Assembly: GCF_030053155.1 (NCBI RefSeq)
Contig: NZ_CP125640.1
Span: 2,108,001-2,172,000 of the forward strand
Origin: Rhizobium sp. BT03
GTDB taxonomy: Bacteria > Pseudomonadota > Alphaproteobacteria > Rhizobiales > Rhizobiaceae
Direction of reading: 5' to 3'
DNA length: 64,000 nucleotides
Under the pieces are notes generated by a model, which had not been told where the DNA came from, did no database searches, and saw nothing but the letters and a program-made list of their open reading frames with translations. Below, piece after piece: positions 44,661 through 53,014 of the stretch. Each line of letters begins with the position of its first letter. Positions within the stretch are counted from its first letter, which is position 1. Both the position numbers and the translations under genes were made by a program.

Positions 44661-44781
44661 CAAGAGAACAGGGCCTGGAAGGGCAAAGTCTGTAAGGACC
44701 GCATTCGCTATCCCGCGCCCTGGTCTCACCAGACGAGTGCCGAGTGGTTCGCACCAGGGCTCTTCAATCGCAGAGGAAATG

Positions 44782-44806
44782 GGTGGGCGGCTTCAGGCCG
44801 CCCACC
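44782..44806 (-). terminator. Hairpin after the exported hydrolase gene
   Basis: Perfect 10-base arms GGTGGGCGGC and GCCGCCCACC with a 5-base loop, 48 bases past the stop of the gene at 44854. The T-run is weak, so it may stabilise the transcript rather than end it. Confidence 0.6.
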
Positions 44807-44853
44807 GGACAATGCCACTGCCGACATATTGGCCTGGCGCTCCGCAAGCAGGC

Positions 44854-45783
44854 TTAGTTCGGTCCGTCAAGAAACGTATCCACTTGCGAGACGAAGAGCG
44901 TGTCGTGCTGAAACAGCGACCCGTGACCGGAGTCTGGATACAGGCTAAGCTGAGCGTTCGGGATGCGCTGAAACAGCGTAACGGACTCAAGCGTCGGGGC
45001 AATGAGATCCTTGCTTCCGTTCACGATCAGCACAGGTTGTTTGATTTGCGCAAGCTGCTCGGAGTTCTCCGGCATGCTGCCCCAGGTAACGAGAGCTTTG
45101 GCTTGCGCGCCCATGGTCTGTTCAGACGCTGGAGCCTCGGGGTCAACTGAGTGGTTGTTGATGTTCTTCAAGTACTCGTCGGCTTCTGCCCTACCCAGTT
45201 CAGTGTCGGTGAAGAACAGAAGGGCACGTAGCGGACGTCCGGTCTCCCCGCTGGTTTTGATTGCCGTTGCAATCACCTTGGGAAGCTGCCTGAAGCCTGC
45301 CGAACCTTGTGGTGCCGAACCGACCAGGACTGCCTTTCTGATCAGTGATGGCTTTTCTATCAGAAGCTGTTGAACTATGGAGCCCCCGAGAGAAAAGCCG
45401 AGTGCGTCGACCTTCTGCAGCTTTAGGGCCTCTATCAGTTGCACAGCGATCTCGGCCATGCCCGCCACACTGTCCGGAGATTGTCCTTCGGACGCTCCGA
45501 CGCCCGCATTGTCGAATATGATGAGCTCCCGCCCCTTCGCCAGACCTTCTACAGTTCGTCGGTCCCAATCATCCATGGTGCCGGTAAAGTGCTGGAAGAG
45601 AACAAGGGGTGGCTTGGCACCGCGGTTGCCGATCGTTCGATAGGCGTAGCGCGTACCACCGACTTCGACATATTTGTTTTCGGTCGTAGTGTAGTCAGAG
45701 GCTAGAACGGGTTGGGCGGAAGCGACGCTGCCGATGACGGTCGCCGAGAGGAGCATCGCGGATAATATTAAGCGCTTGATCAT
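44854..45783 (-). CDS. Exported alpha/beta hydrolase
   Basis: A 309-residue alpha/beta hydrolase with a signal peptide (about residues 1-29). The nucleophile is Ser131 in GFSLGG, the acid probably Asp in NGSKDLIAP, and the base His in DSGHGSLF. LFQHFTGTMDDWD and FDNAGVGASEG match the lactonase/haloperoxidase-like group. It is paralogous to the next gene upstream, which lacks a signal peptide. Substrate unknown. Confidence 0.88.
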   Translation of the reverse strand: MIKRLILSAMLLSATVIGSVASAQPVLASDYTTTENKYVEVGGTRYAYRTIGNRGAKPPLVLFQHFTGTMDDWDRRTVEGLAKGRELIIFDNAGVGASEGQSPDSVAGMAEIAVQLIEALKLQKVDALGFSLGGSIVQQLLIEKPSLIRKAVLVGSAPQGSAGFRQLPKVIATAIKTSGETGRPLRALLFFTDTELGRAEADEYLKNINNHSVDPEAPASEQTMGAQAKALVTWGSMPENSEQLAQIKQPVLIVNGSKDLIAPTLESVTLFQRIPNAQLSLYPDSGHGSLFQHDTLFVSQVDTFLDGPN

Positions 45784-45819
45784 TTCGCACCTTACTTTTG
45801 TTTTACCGACGCGGGCGCG

Positions 45820-46650
45820 TTAGCGAAGAAACTCGAGAGCTTGCTGCACGAACAACTTGTGGTGCTGGAAGATTCCGCCGTGACCCGTGCTCGGGAAAAT
45901 GCTCAGGCGGGCATTGGGCAGGCGCTTCGCGAGATCGAAGGAATTTACCGTGGGCACCATGATATCCTCGTCTCCGTTTGCGACGAAAACCGGATGTTCG
46001 ACGGTGCTCAGATCGGTTGCTTCACTCCCGCCCCAATTGTCGATGGCGGCGATCTGTGCGCCGATCGTCTCATCCCGGGCGGGTGCATCCCGATTCTCCG
46101 TGCGCTCTTCCAGGCGCGACAAGAATTCGTCGCCGGCTGCCTGCCCTTCGGCTGTTTCTGTGAAGAACAGAAAGTGCTTCGGATGTTTCCCGGTAGCTCC
46201 AGCCTTCTGAAATGCATTTTGGATCAGGGCCCCGACACCCGAGATGCCCTCGCCTCCGGCCGGCCCCGTTCCGGCAAGAATGATCTTACGAACGAGCCCC
46301 GGCTCGCGTTGGACGAAGGCCTGCGCAACGAAACCTCCAAGCGAAAAGCCGAAGAGGTCAACCTTTTCAATCCCTAACGCATTCACAAAGGCAACCGCGT
46401 CCACCGCCATCTCGTCAACAGTTGCCGGTGCAATGCCGTCAGTCCCACCCAGGCCGCGGTTGTCGAAAAGAATAACCGGGTGGCTGGCTGCAATTCCGTC
46501 AATCAACCGGGGGTCCCAGTCATCCATCACGCCAGTCAGATGATGCAGGAAAAGAACGGGCACACCGTCCTTCGGGCCAAGCGTGCGGTAAACGAACTTC
46601 GTTCCATTTACATCAGCGTCCTTGGTTTCGGCAGTAGCAAAGGTCGTCAT
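45820..46650 (-). CDS. Cytosolic alpha/beta hydrolase, paralogue of its neighbour
   Basis: A 276-residue alpha/beta hydrolase with nucleophile Ser103 in GFSLGG, acid Asp in NGDEDIMVP and base His in TGHGGIF. FLHHLTGVMDDWD and FDNRGLGGTDG correspond to segments of the exported paralogue 36 bases downstream. The start is ambiguous: ATG at 46650 has AGAGG at a good distance; ATG at 46656 is the alternative. It is divergent from a TetR gene across a duplicated operator and heads the hydrolase operon. Confidence 0.88.
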   Translation of the reverse strand: MTTFATAETKDADVNGTKFVYRTLGPKDGVPVLFLHHLTGVMDDWDPRLIDGIAASHPVILFDNRGLGGTDGIAPATVDEMAVDAVAFVNALGIEKVDLFGFSLGGFVAQAFVQREPGLVRKIILAGTGPAGGEGISGVGALIQNAFQKAGATGKHPKHFLFFTETAEGQAAGDEFLSRLEERTENRDAPARDETIGAQIAAIDNWGGSEATDLSTVEHPVFVANGDEDIMVPTVNSFDLAKRLPNARLSIFPSTGHGGIFQHHKLFVQQALEFLR

Positions 46651-46700
46651 CGGCATGGCCTCTTTCAAAACACGTCGGCGCCAACGGATGTTGGCTTAAG

Positions 46701-46728
46701 ATAACGATCGTGATATAACGATCGTTAT
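46701..46728. promoter_or_regulatory. Duplicated 14-bp operator for the divergent TetR regulator
   Basis: A perfect palindrome ATAACGATCGTTAT (46715-46728) directly abuts a near copy ATAACGATCGTGAT (46701-46714). They sit in the 120-base gap between the hydrolase operon and the TetR gene. Confidence 0.8.
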
Positions 46729-46770
46729 GCTATCAGCGTGCAGCATGTCAAGATGTGATTGGAGCAAGCA

Positions 46771-47340
46771 ATGAGATACCCACCCGACCAGAAGGCGAAA
46801 GCACGGGCCGCGATGGTGGAGGCTGGAGCAAAAGCTCTTCGACGCAAGGGATTCAACGGGATCGGAGTCGACGGACTTGCGTCTGCCGCAGGTGTGACAT
46901 CAGGTGCGTTCTACTCAAATTTTCCCAATAAGGAGGCACTGCTGCAGGAGGTCATTGAGACTTCTCTCGGAGAACCATTTGTCGCCTCGCAGGGAACGGT
47001 CCTGGAGCGTCGACAGAAGCTGAAAGAATGGATGGCGTTGTATTTCAGCGTTGATCATCGAGACAGTCCGGACACGGGATGTGTAATGCCCGCCCTGAGC
47101 GTGGATGTGGCCCGTGCGAGCCACGATGTCCGCGTCGCCTATACGGAACGGATCAATTTCCTTGTTGCGAAAATCGCCGAAGTTGTGGAAGGCGACACCC
47201 GCGAACGCGAACGGAAGGCGTGGAATATCATCGCATTGATGATCGGTTCCGTTTCCGCTGCACGCGCTATGTCCAACCAACAATCTGCGGAGACCGTTCT
47301 TGGCTTCGCTCTTGCATCGGCGATGGCTCAGATCGAGTGA
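46771..47340 (+). CDS. TetR family transcriptional regulator
   Basis: A 189-residue TetR regulator. The helix-turn-helix is GVDGLASAAGVTSGAFYSNF; the C-terminal part (GCVMPALSVDVARASHDVR) resembles the group that includes regulators of quinone or aldehyde responses. The ATG at 46771 is seven bases after TTGGAG; an in-frame TTG at 46759 is less likely. The paired 14-bp palindrome upstream suggests it represses itself and the divergent hydrolase genes. Confidence 0.9.
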   Translation: MRYPPDQKAKARAAMVEAGAKALRRKGFNGIGVDGLASAAGVTSGAFYSNFPNKEALLQEVIETSLGEPFVASQGTVLERRQKLKEWMALYFSVDHRDSPDTGCVMPALSVDVARASHDVRVAYTERINFLVAKIAEVVEGDTRERERKAWNIIALMIGSVSAARAMSNQQSAETVLGFALASAMAQIE

Positions 47341-47515
47341 GCCGTGGACATGACGGGGTCCAAAATCCCGCAGATGCTCTGCCGATTGGCGTGCGGCTCT
47401 CGGAGGGACAGTTCGGGACAAGGCAAACCGACGTCGAATGTTTAAATATTGCTTAAATATTATATTAATGCTTACTTATGGTCACAGACGCTAATCTCTC
47501 CGGGGGAGGAAGATT

Positions 47516-48214
47516 ATGGCTTCGCCTTGGGTAAACGACGCGCTGTCGCATGCGCAATCGGCGTTTTCCAACAAGATCAGCACTGACATTCTCGAAGTTG
47601 GCGGCGGCTCCCGCACGCATATCCCATTGCAGGGAGCGAGATATACGGTCCTCGATATCTCGAAGGAGCAGCTCGAGAAGAACCGGGACGCTTCCGAGCG
47701 GATCCTTGGCGATGCGCAAACCATAGACTACGGAGATCGCCACTTCGACGCCTGTGTCTTCTGGGACGTCCTCGAGCATCTGGAAAGCCCGCGGGCCGCC
47801 TTGCTCAGAGCCCATGACACCCTGTCTCCCGGCGGCCTGGTGTTCGTCAAGGGCCCGATCCTGAGCTCGGCCAAAGGGATCTTCACCGACCTCACGCCCT
47901 GGTGGACCCACGTCCTGTTCTATCGCTATGTGCTGCGGCAGAAAAATGCGGGAAAGCCGGGTTATGCCCCCTTTCGCGTCGAGCACGCCGCGGAGGCATC
48001 GCATTCGGAGATTGCCGGGACATTGAAGGAGCTCGGCATGGATATCGTCTTCGTCGGCGAATATGTGTCCACGCAGGTGCATGCGCTCAAGGACCGGATT
48101 CCCCCGCTTTATTGGCTTTATGAGGCTTTCGGCCTTCTGCTTCGCACAGTTTCGGCCGGAAGGATCGGCGGGCGGGAGACGGAGTTTCTGATCGTGGCGA
48201 AGTGCCTGCGTTAA
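47516..48214 (+). CDS. Class I SAM-dependent methyltransferase
   Basis: A 232-residue methyltransferase of the Methyltransf_11 type. The SAM-binding segment is ILEVGGGSRTHIPL, followed by the acidic strand end YTVLDIS and the post-motif ACVFWDVLEHLESP. The C-terminal part (IPPLYWLYEAFGLLLRT) is hydrophobic and may touch a membrane or lipid-linked substrate. GGGGAGGAAG precedes the ATG. Upstream DNA is very AT-rich (TTTAAATATTGC..., 47450-47480), presumably its promoter. Substrate unknown. Confidence 0.85.
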   Translation: MASPWVNDALSHAQSAFSNKISTDILEVGGGSRTHIPLQGARYTVLDISKEQLEKNRDASERILGDAQTIDYGDRHFDACVFWDVLEHLESPRAALLRAHDTLSPGGLVFVKGPILSSAKGIFTDLTPWWTHVLFYRYVLRQKNAGKPGYAPFRVEHAAEASHSEIAGTLKELGMDIVFVGEYVSTQVHALKDRIPPLYWLYEAFGLLLRTVSAGRIGGRETEFLIVAKCLR

Positions 48215-48242
48215 ATCACTCCCACCAAACTCTATATAGCAC

Positions 48243-48359
48243 TTCGGAATCCCGAAATTGGCTGCGGCATTGAAATCCTTCACTCTTTCCTGAGGGTCAC
48301 AGCTCACGAAGCGCGGCGGATTTCGGAATCCCGAAGCGGTGGGATTTCGGGATTCCGAA
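48243..48359. repeat. Three copies of TTCGGAATCCCGAA
   Basis: The 14-mer occurs at 48243-48256 and 48322-48335 and inverted at 48346-48359. The last two form a perfect inverted repeat inside the 3' end of the winged-helix gene; the first lies past its stop. Confidence 0.9.
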
Positions 48360-49029
48360 GTGGCGTTTTTTTCTTCCGGCCGACGCGCCCGCGTTTGTCG
48401 GCGGCAAGCTTGCGGTCGGTCTCCGACCATTTCCGGCACCTTTCCACCGTGCATTGTTTCCACTCGTCGGTGGCCGGCGCGCCTTCATGATCGCCGACGA
48501 ATGTCAGCGTGAACCGGTTGGGATGCGCCACCCCGCTGCCTGCCCGGCCGCGGCGAACTTTGATCAGCCCCTTATATGCCAGTTCATCAAGCGCATCGGC
48601 GACATATTCGCCGGTGACGCCGTAGGACACGAACTGGGGATGGGTCACGACAAGCTTGCCGTTTTCCCAGGCGGCATGGGCGGTGTGTTCGATGACGATG
48701 CGGAAGAAGGCGCGGCAGGCATTGGCGCTCAATGTCGTGAATGCCGGCGATTCCAGCAACTGGATCGTCAGCCATTGCCAGCGAAGGCTGCCGTCATCGC
48801 TCCCGCCTGGCGGAGCGGTATGCTTGCGCACCATCGCCCGCGTCTTCCCGGCATTGGTTCGGCTTTTGTCGCGCGGGTTGAATTCCACCATCAGCCCCTC
48901 GCCCTCGTTGCCGGCCGATCCTTCGACAAGACGCCCACCTTGCGAGGCCGGGAATTCTGCAGGCGGCGGCCGAAGCGCGTCCGGACGATCATTTCGCCAA
49001 CGGGAAAAAATTTGCTCGACATTCAGCAT
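48304..49029 (-). CDS. Winged-helix protein of unknown function
   Basis: A 241-residue protein. Residues about 85-175 (WQWLTIQLLESPAFTTLSANACRAF...YGVTGEYVADALDELAYKGL) look like the winged-helix fold found in plasmid and phage replication or partition proteins. The C-terminus is basic (RKLAADKRGRVGRKKK). I do not know its function. The ATG at 49029 is supported by conservation with a pseudogene copy near 54.8 kb (both begin MLN.E); a shorter start near 48891 is also possible. Its 3' end carries the TTCGGAATCCCGAA repeats. Confidence 0.72.
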   Translation of the reverse strand: MLNVEQIFSRWRNDRPDALRPPPAEFPASQGGRLVEGSAGNEGEGLMVEFNPRDKSRTNAGKTRAMVRKHTAPPGGSDDGSLRWQWLTIQLLESPAFTTLSANACRAFFRIVIEHTAHAAWENGKLVVTHPQFVSYGVTGEYVADALDELAYKGLIKVRRGRAGSGVAHPNRFTLTFVGDHEGAPATDEWKQCTVERCRKWSETDRKLAADKRGRVGRKKKTPLRNPEIPPLRDSEIRRAS

Positions 49030-49160
49030 TCCATGGTTGCAATTGCGTGCAACCTATCGCAAGCACGATCCACAGGCTAGGAAAATATTCTTAGTTTTGA
49101 TCTTATGTCACCGAGGCCTTCCTGCTAGGATCTCGGCAGGAATGTCAGGGGCCAGCCAGC

Positions 49161-50648
49161 ATGAAATCGCCGCACTGGAAAAGACTTGTCTGGTTTTATG
49201 TCTGCGCCGCGCTCTCCGGTCCGGCATGGTCCGAGGATGGCGTCACGATCACCGGTTATGCGCCGGCGACCGGCGTCGAGCATGGCTACAGCGTTCAAAA
49301 GGCGACTGAAAGCGACATGTCGTTCTGGTTCGACAAGCCAGGCGCCTCGGTCACGGCGCGCGGCGCATTTCACCCACGCATGACGGTTCTATCGCGGGAT
49401 GAAAACGGCATGCGGGCCCGCTGGTCCCTCAACGCGGCGCTGCCGGAAGACACCGCCGGCCCCGCCGACAGCTATCAGATGAACCTGCTCTATCAGAATT
49501 CCCTGGCGGCCTATGGCACCAGCACGCTCGACCTTGAAACTGATTTGAACGGCTTTCCCAGCAATCTGTTCGGCGTCGATCGGATCCTGGCGCATATGCG
49601 GGAGATGGCCGCCAACGGACCGGGCGGGGCCGCCGCGCCCGCGGAGAACGGGGTCCCAGGGAACGCGGCCAATGGCATCATCGGCAAGATAGAGCAAAAC
49701 CCGCTGCTGATCGTCACCGCCTTGGCGCCGGAGGCGCAGCTGCTTGCGACAGGGCAATTCTATCAGGATCAGGTCATGCAGATAGGCCAGGCCGCGGCAG
49801 CGTCGCGGACCGAGGATTATGGCGGCGTCGATGTTCCCGTGACGTCGACCTGGACACTTGAGTCCACCGACGCGGCCGCGCGCATGGCGACCCTTTCCCT
49901 GTCGGAGGACGTCGATCCAGCGGCATTCAGCCAGTCGCAGGAGCCGGCGATCGCAAAGATGATGGCGGCCTTTCCCGAGCGGGTAAAGAACCTTACCGCC
50001 GATCAGATGGCGTCCATCCAACGTGCCGGCAAGACCCGAAACGCCAAATTCGTCGTGTCGCTGGACGATGGCTCGGCGGTCGAAGCCACCGAGATCGTCA
50101 GCGTGACGACCGGTGGGTTCACGCTCAGCACCTACACTCACATATTGCGAGACGATATGCCGGCACGCTTGCCGCTCCCCGCCGTGCTGACGGCCAAGGT
50201 CTTGCAGACGCCCGATCTGCATGTCGAGCCGCTGCCATCTGAAAAGGCCGGGCCGGGCATCCTCGATGAGCTTTCCACGCCGCCTTCACCGCCGGCATCG
50301 CAGGAGACGGCGGTAGCGACGGGCAATGACGGGGCCGAGGCGATCGCGCCTGTCTCGCTCGAGGTGAAGAGCGCCGAGGTCGGCCGGTCCCCCGTGTCTT
50401 ACGACCGGGGGCTGAATATCGTGCTCACTCCTGAGAGCACCGCCAAATTCCGCGATTTCACGCAAGCCGCATTGGGGCGGCAAACGCAGTTGCTGGTCAA
50501 CGACAAGGTCGTCATGGAACCCTGGATGCGGGAGCCGATCATGGATGGCCGCATTGTTCTGGCGGGAACGGATGGGGAAGATCTGGAGGCGATGGCCGAA
50601 CAGTTGAGGGCTCCGGGCGCTTCGATCGTCGTCCGGCTGCGCCCATGA
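49161..50648 (+). CDS. Exported protein with C-terminal SecD P1-head-like domain
   Basis: A 495-residue protein with a signal peptide (about residues 1-24, ending AWS-ED). The long middle part is not recognised. Residues about 405-495 (GLNIVLTPESTAKFRDFTQA...VMEPWMREPIMDGRIVLAGT) follow the pattern of the P1 head subdomain of SecD: F..LT...G, a short strand hairpin, P.(I/M)REPI..G...I.G and A..LR. There are no further transmembrane segments, so it is not a SecD. Role unknown; it is probably periplasmic. Confidence 0.78.
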   Translation: MKSPHWKRLVWFYVCAALSGPAWSEDGVTITGYAPATGVEHGYSVQKATESDMSFWFDKPGASVTARGAFHPRMTVLSRDENGMRARWSLNAALPEDTAGPADSYQMNLLYQNSLAAYGTSTLDLETDLNGFPSNLFGVDRILAHMREMAANGPGGAAAPAENGVPGNAANGIIGKIEQNPLLIVTALAPEAQLLATGQFYQDQVMQIGQAAAASRTEDYGGVDVPVTSTWTLESTDAAARMATLSLSEDVDPAAFSQSQEPAIAKMMAAFPERVKNLTADQMASIQRAGKTRNAKFVVSLDDGSAVEATEIVSVTTGGFTLSTYTHILRDDMPARLPLPAVLTAKVLQTPDLHVEPLPSEKAGPGILDELSTPPSPPASQETAVATGNDGAEAIAPVSLEVKSAEVGRSPVSYDRGLNIVLTPESTAKFRDFTQAALGRQTQLLVNDKVVMEPWMREPIMDGRIVLAGTDGEDLEAMAEQLRAPGASIVVRLRP

Positions 50649-50682
50649 GGGTGCGCCACCCCATGTCATGGCCTATCCCATA

Positions 50683-51291
50683 TCATGGATTGACCCATCG
50701 ACAGGCTGCAAGCGCGCCCGTCTCGTCATAGGTCAACAGCGCCCTTCGATTGCCCTGCCGGCGCAACTCGAACCAGTCCAGTGTCCGAGCACGAAAGATC
50801 AACAGGCCGAAGTGCGGTTTTCCCTCGGCTTGATCCGCAGGCTTCGGCAGAACCGCCTCATCGATGACATCAGAGGCACACTCGTCCCCGGGGGGACCGC
50901 CTGTGTAGGTTGTCCGCGTCCAGGTGGAGAGCCTGTCCCAGGCGGCGTTCGCCAGATCGCTGCCTGCGGCGTGCAGTTCGACCATCCCCTGCAGCCGAAA
51001 CTGCAGCCGCGTCTGCGTGGAGAAGCCGAGGATGGTGACATTCGGATTTGCCGAAAGCTCAAGCCATTTCGGGCTGCGGCTATCGGTGTGAAATTCCAGA
51101 ACCCGTGATGGACCGTCGGCGCGCCGCAAGACCACCATGCGCGCCTGCGGCCTCGCCTCTGAATCCACGGAGCAGAGGTTCAAGAACCGGAAACCCGACT
51201 GCGGGCTTGCCGCCGCCGTTTCAAGCTCCCGCCATGCGGAAGCGTCTATAGCCGCGAGGTTCGGCGGGATGGCGTCATGATCTGCTTCCAT
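50683..51291 (-). CDS. Pyridoxamine-phosphate-oxidase-like FMN protein (Alr4036 type)
   Basis: A 202-residue flavoprotein of the split-barrel fold. FLNLCSVDSEARPQARMVVLRR, EFHTDSRSPKW and FRLQGMVELH match the FMN-binding Alr4036-type family. It is not the true PdxH, because the C-terminal dimerisation signature is replaced by FELRRQGNRRALL. It starts eight bases after the SDR stop codon and so shares that operon. Substrate unknown. Confidence 0.87.
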   Translation of the reverse strand: MEADHDAIPPNLAAIDASAWRELETAAASPQSGFRFLNLCSVDSEARPQARMVVLRRADGPSRVLEFHTDSRSPKWLELSANPNVTILGFSTQTRLQFRLQGMVELHAAGSDLANAAWDRLSTWTRTTYTGGPPGDECASDVIDEAVLPKPADQAEGKPHFGLLIFRARTLDWFELRRQGNRRALLTYDETGALAACRWVNP

Positions 51292-51299
51292 GGCCTGGC

Positions 51300-52004
51300 T
51301 CAGACGGAACGGGTAATGCCGCCGTCGACGCGGATGTTCTGGCCGGTGATGTAGCCGGCGCCGTCGGAGAGCAGGAAGGCAACGGTCGCGGCGATTTCCT
51401 CGGCAGTGCCGTAGCGGCCCATCGGCACGCTGTCGCGCCGCTCCTCGGTGGCGGGCAGGCTGTCGATCCAGCCGGGCAGGACGTTGTTCATGCGGATGTT
51501 CTTCGCCGCATAGGTGTCGGCGAAAATCTTGGTGAAGCTTGCCAGCCCCGCCCTGGCGAAGGCCGAAGTGGGAAACATCGCCGACGGTTCGAAGGCCCAT
51601 GCCGTCGAGATGTTGACGATGGCGCCGCCGCCCTGGGCCTCCATGATCGGCGTGACCAACCGGATCGGCCGCACGGCGCTGAGGAAATAGACCTCCATGC
51701 CCTTGTGCCAGTCTTCGTCGGTAATTTCGAGGATCGGCGCGCGCGGGCCGTGGCCGGCGGAATTGACCAGCGCATCGATCCGCCCCCATCTCTCCATCGC
51801 CAGGTCGACGAGCCGCTTCACATCGTCATTCACCAGGTTCGAGCCGGTGACGCCGACACCGCCCAATTCCTTGGCGAGCGCCTCGCCCTTGCCCGACGAG
51901 GAAAGCACCGCAATGCGATAGCCGTCCGCAGCCAGCTTCTTTGCGGCGGCAGCACCCATGCCGGAACCGCCTGCGGTGATGAGAGCGACTTTTTCTTTAG
52001 ACAT
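51300..52004 (-). CDS. Short-chain dehydrogenase/reductase with non-standard active site
   Basis: A 234-residue SDR. The cofactor motif TAGGSGMGAA, NSAGHG and the strand NISTAWAF are in place, but where Tyr-x-x-x-Lys is expected the sequence is SAFAR (Ser147, Arg151). It may therefore lack classical dehydrogenase chemistry. The ATG at 52004 is five bases after GGAGG. It is the first gene of an operon with a flavoprotein and is divergent from a LysR regulator. Confidence 0.88.
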   Translation of the reverse strand: MSKEKVALITAGGSGMGAAAAKKLAADGYRIAVLSSSGKGEALAKELGGVGVTGSNLVNDDVKRLVDLAMERWGRIDALVNSAGHGPRAPILEITDEDWHKGMEVYFLSAVRPIRLVTPIMEAQGGGAIVNISTAWAFEPSAMFPTSAFARAGLASFTKIFADTYAAKNIRMNNVLPGWIDSLPATEERRDSVPMGRYGTAEEIAATVAFLLSDGAGYITGQNIRVDGGITRSV

Positions 52005-52028
52005 CGGAACCTCCAACGATTGATTTGC

Positions 52029-52043
52029 CTGGCACTATGCCAG
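52029..52043. promoter_or_regulatory. LysR-type operator
   Basis: CTGGCACTATGCCAG is a perfect palindrome with a T-N11-A core (T52030, A52042). It lies in the gap between the SDR operon and the divergent LysR gene. Confidence 0.65.
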
Positions 52044-52111
52044 AGATAAGGCCGAGTTTCGCGCCAGAAAGAAACATGCCAGACTGTAGAAAATCTACTG
52101 GGAATGCGCCG

Positions 52112-52987
52112 ATGATCCCGCCCCGCCACAAGCTGCCGCCGCTGAATGCGCTTCGCGCCTTCGAAGTCTCAGGCCGCAGATTGAATTTCCGCGCCGCCGC
52201 CGAGGAGCTGGGAGTGTCTCAGGGTGCGGTGGCGCAGCAGGTGCGCGCGCTCGAAGATCAACTCGGGCTGATGTTGTTTCAGCGCCTGCCGCGCGGCCTG
52301 GCGCTGACCTCGCAGGGCACGACCTATCTGGCGGATGTGACCCGCGCCTTCGATACGCTCGGTGAGGCGACCGGGCGGCTTCTCGCCCGGCCGGACGCCG
52401 TGACGATCAGCGTCACACCGACGGTCGCCGCCAAGCTGCTGATCCCCCGTCTCGCCGAGTTCAAGGCGGCCCTTCCCGACGTGGAATTGCGAACGGTCGC
52501 CACCGAGGCGCTGTCCGACTTCGACCGCGATCAGGTGGACATTGCGGTGCGACTGACCCGCGGGCCTTTTCCGACCTCGCTGGAAACGCGGCTGCTGTTC
52601 CGCCAGCAACTGGTCGCCGTCGCCAGCCCGCACTTGGTCAAGCACCTGCCCCTTCCGCTGACGGCCGATGAGCTTCGCAAGCTGCCGCTTCTGCATGACG
52701 CGGTCAGTCCCTGGCCGCTCGTGCTGCGATCGCGCGAGAAGCTGCCGGGCGCCGTGTTCAACCACACCACGCTGGCGCTGGATGCGGCGCTGGCCGGCCA
52801 GGGCGTCGCCTTGGCCTGCCGGGCGTTCGTGGCGGCGGATCTCGAGGCCGGGCGGCTGGTGCAGGTGATCGATGAGACGACGCTGATCGAACCGGACTAT
52901 TTCCTTATCCGCAAACGCTCGTCATCGCCACGAAGGGCGGTCGATGCGGTGTGGCATTGGTGCGCGGCGCGGCTGTCGCTGGGTTAA
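52112..52987 (+). CDS. LysR family regulator (GcvA-like)
   Basis: A 291-residue LysR protein with the helix-turn-helix LNFRAAAEELGVSQGAVAQQV and an effector domain of the GcvA type (LRTVATEALSDFDRDQVDIAVRL). The ATG at 52112 follows GGGAATGCG; earlier in-frame codons lie in the operator region. It most likely controls the divergent SDR-flavoprotein operon and itself through the palindrome upstream. Confidence 0.9.
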   Translation: MIPPRHKLPPLNALRAFEVSGRRLNFRAAAEELGVSQGAVAQQVRALEDQLGLMLFQRLPRGLALTSQGTTYLADVTRAFDTLGEATGRLLARPDAVTISVTPTVAAKLLIPRLAEFKAALPDVELRTVATEALSDFDRDQVDIAVRLTRGPFPTSLETRLLFRQQLVAVASPHLVKHLPLPLTADELRKLPLLHDAVSPWPLVLRSREKLPGAVFNHTTLALDAALAGQGVALACRAFVAADLEAGRLVQVIDETTLIEPDYFLIRKRSSSPRRAVDAVWHWCAARLSLG

Positions 52988-53014
52988 ACCCATAAACCGA
53001 CGCCAAGTCGGATT

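Noticed and set aside
44508-44729. Longer N-terminus for the exported crotonase
   Set aside because: It is translated tandem-repeat DNA and would bury the Tat-type signal inside the protein.
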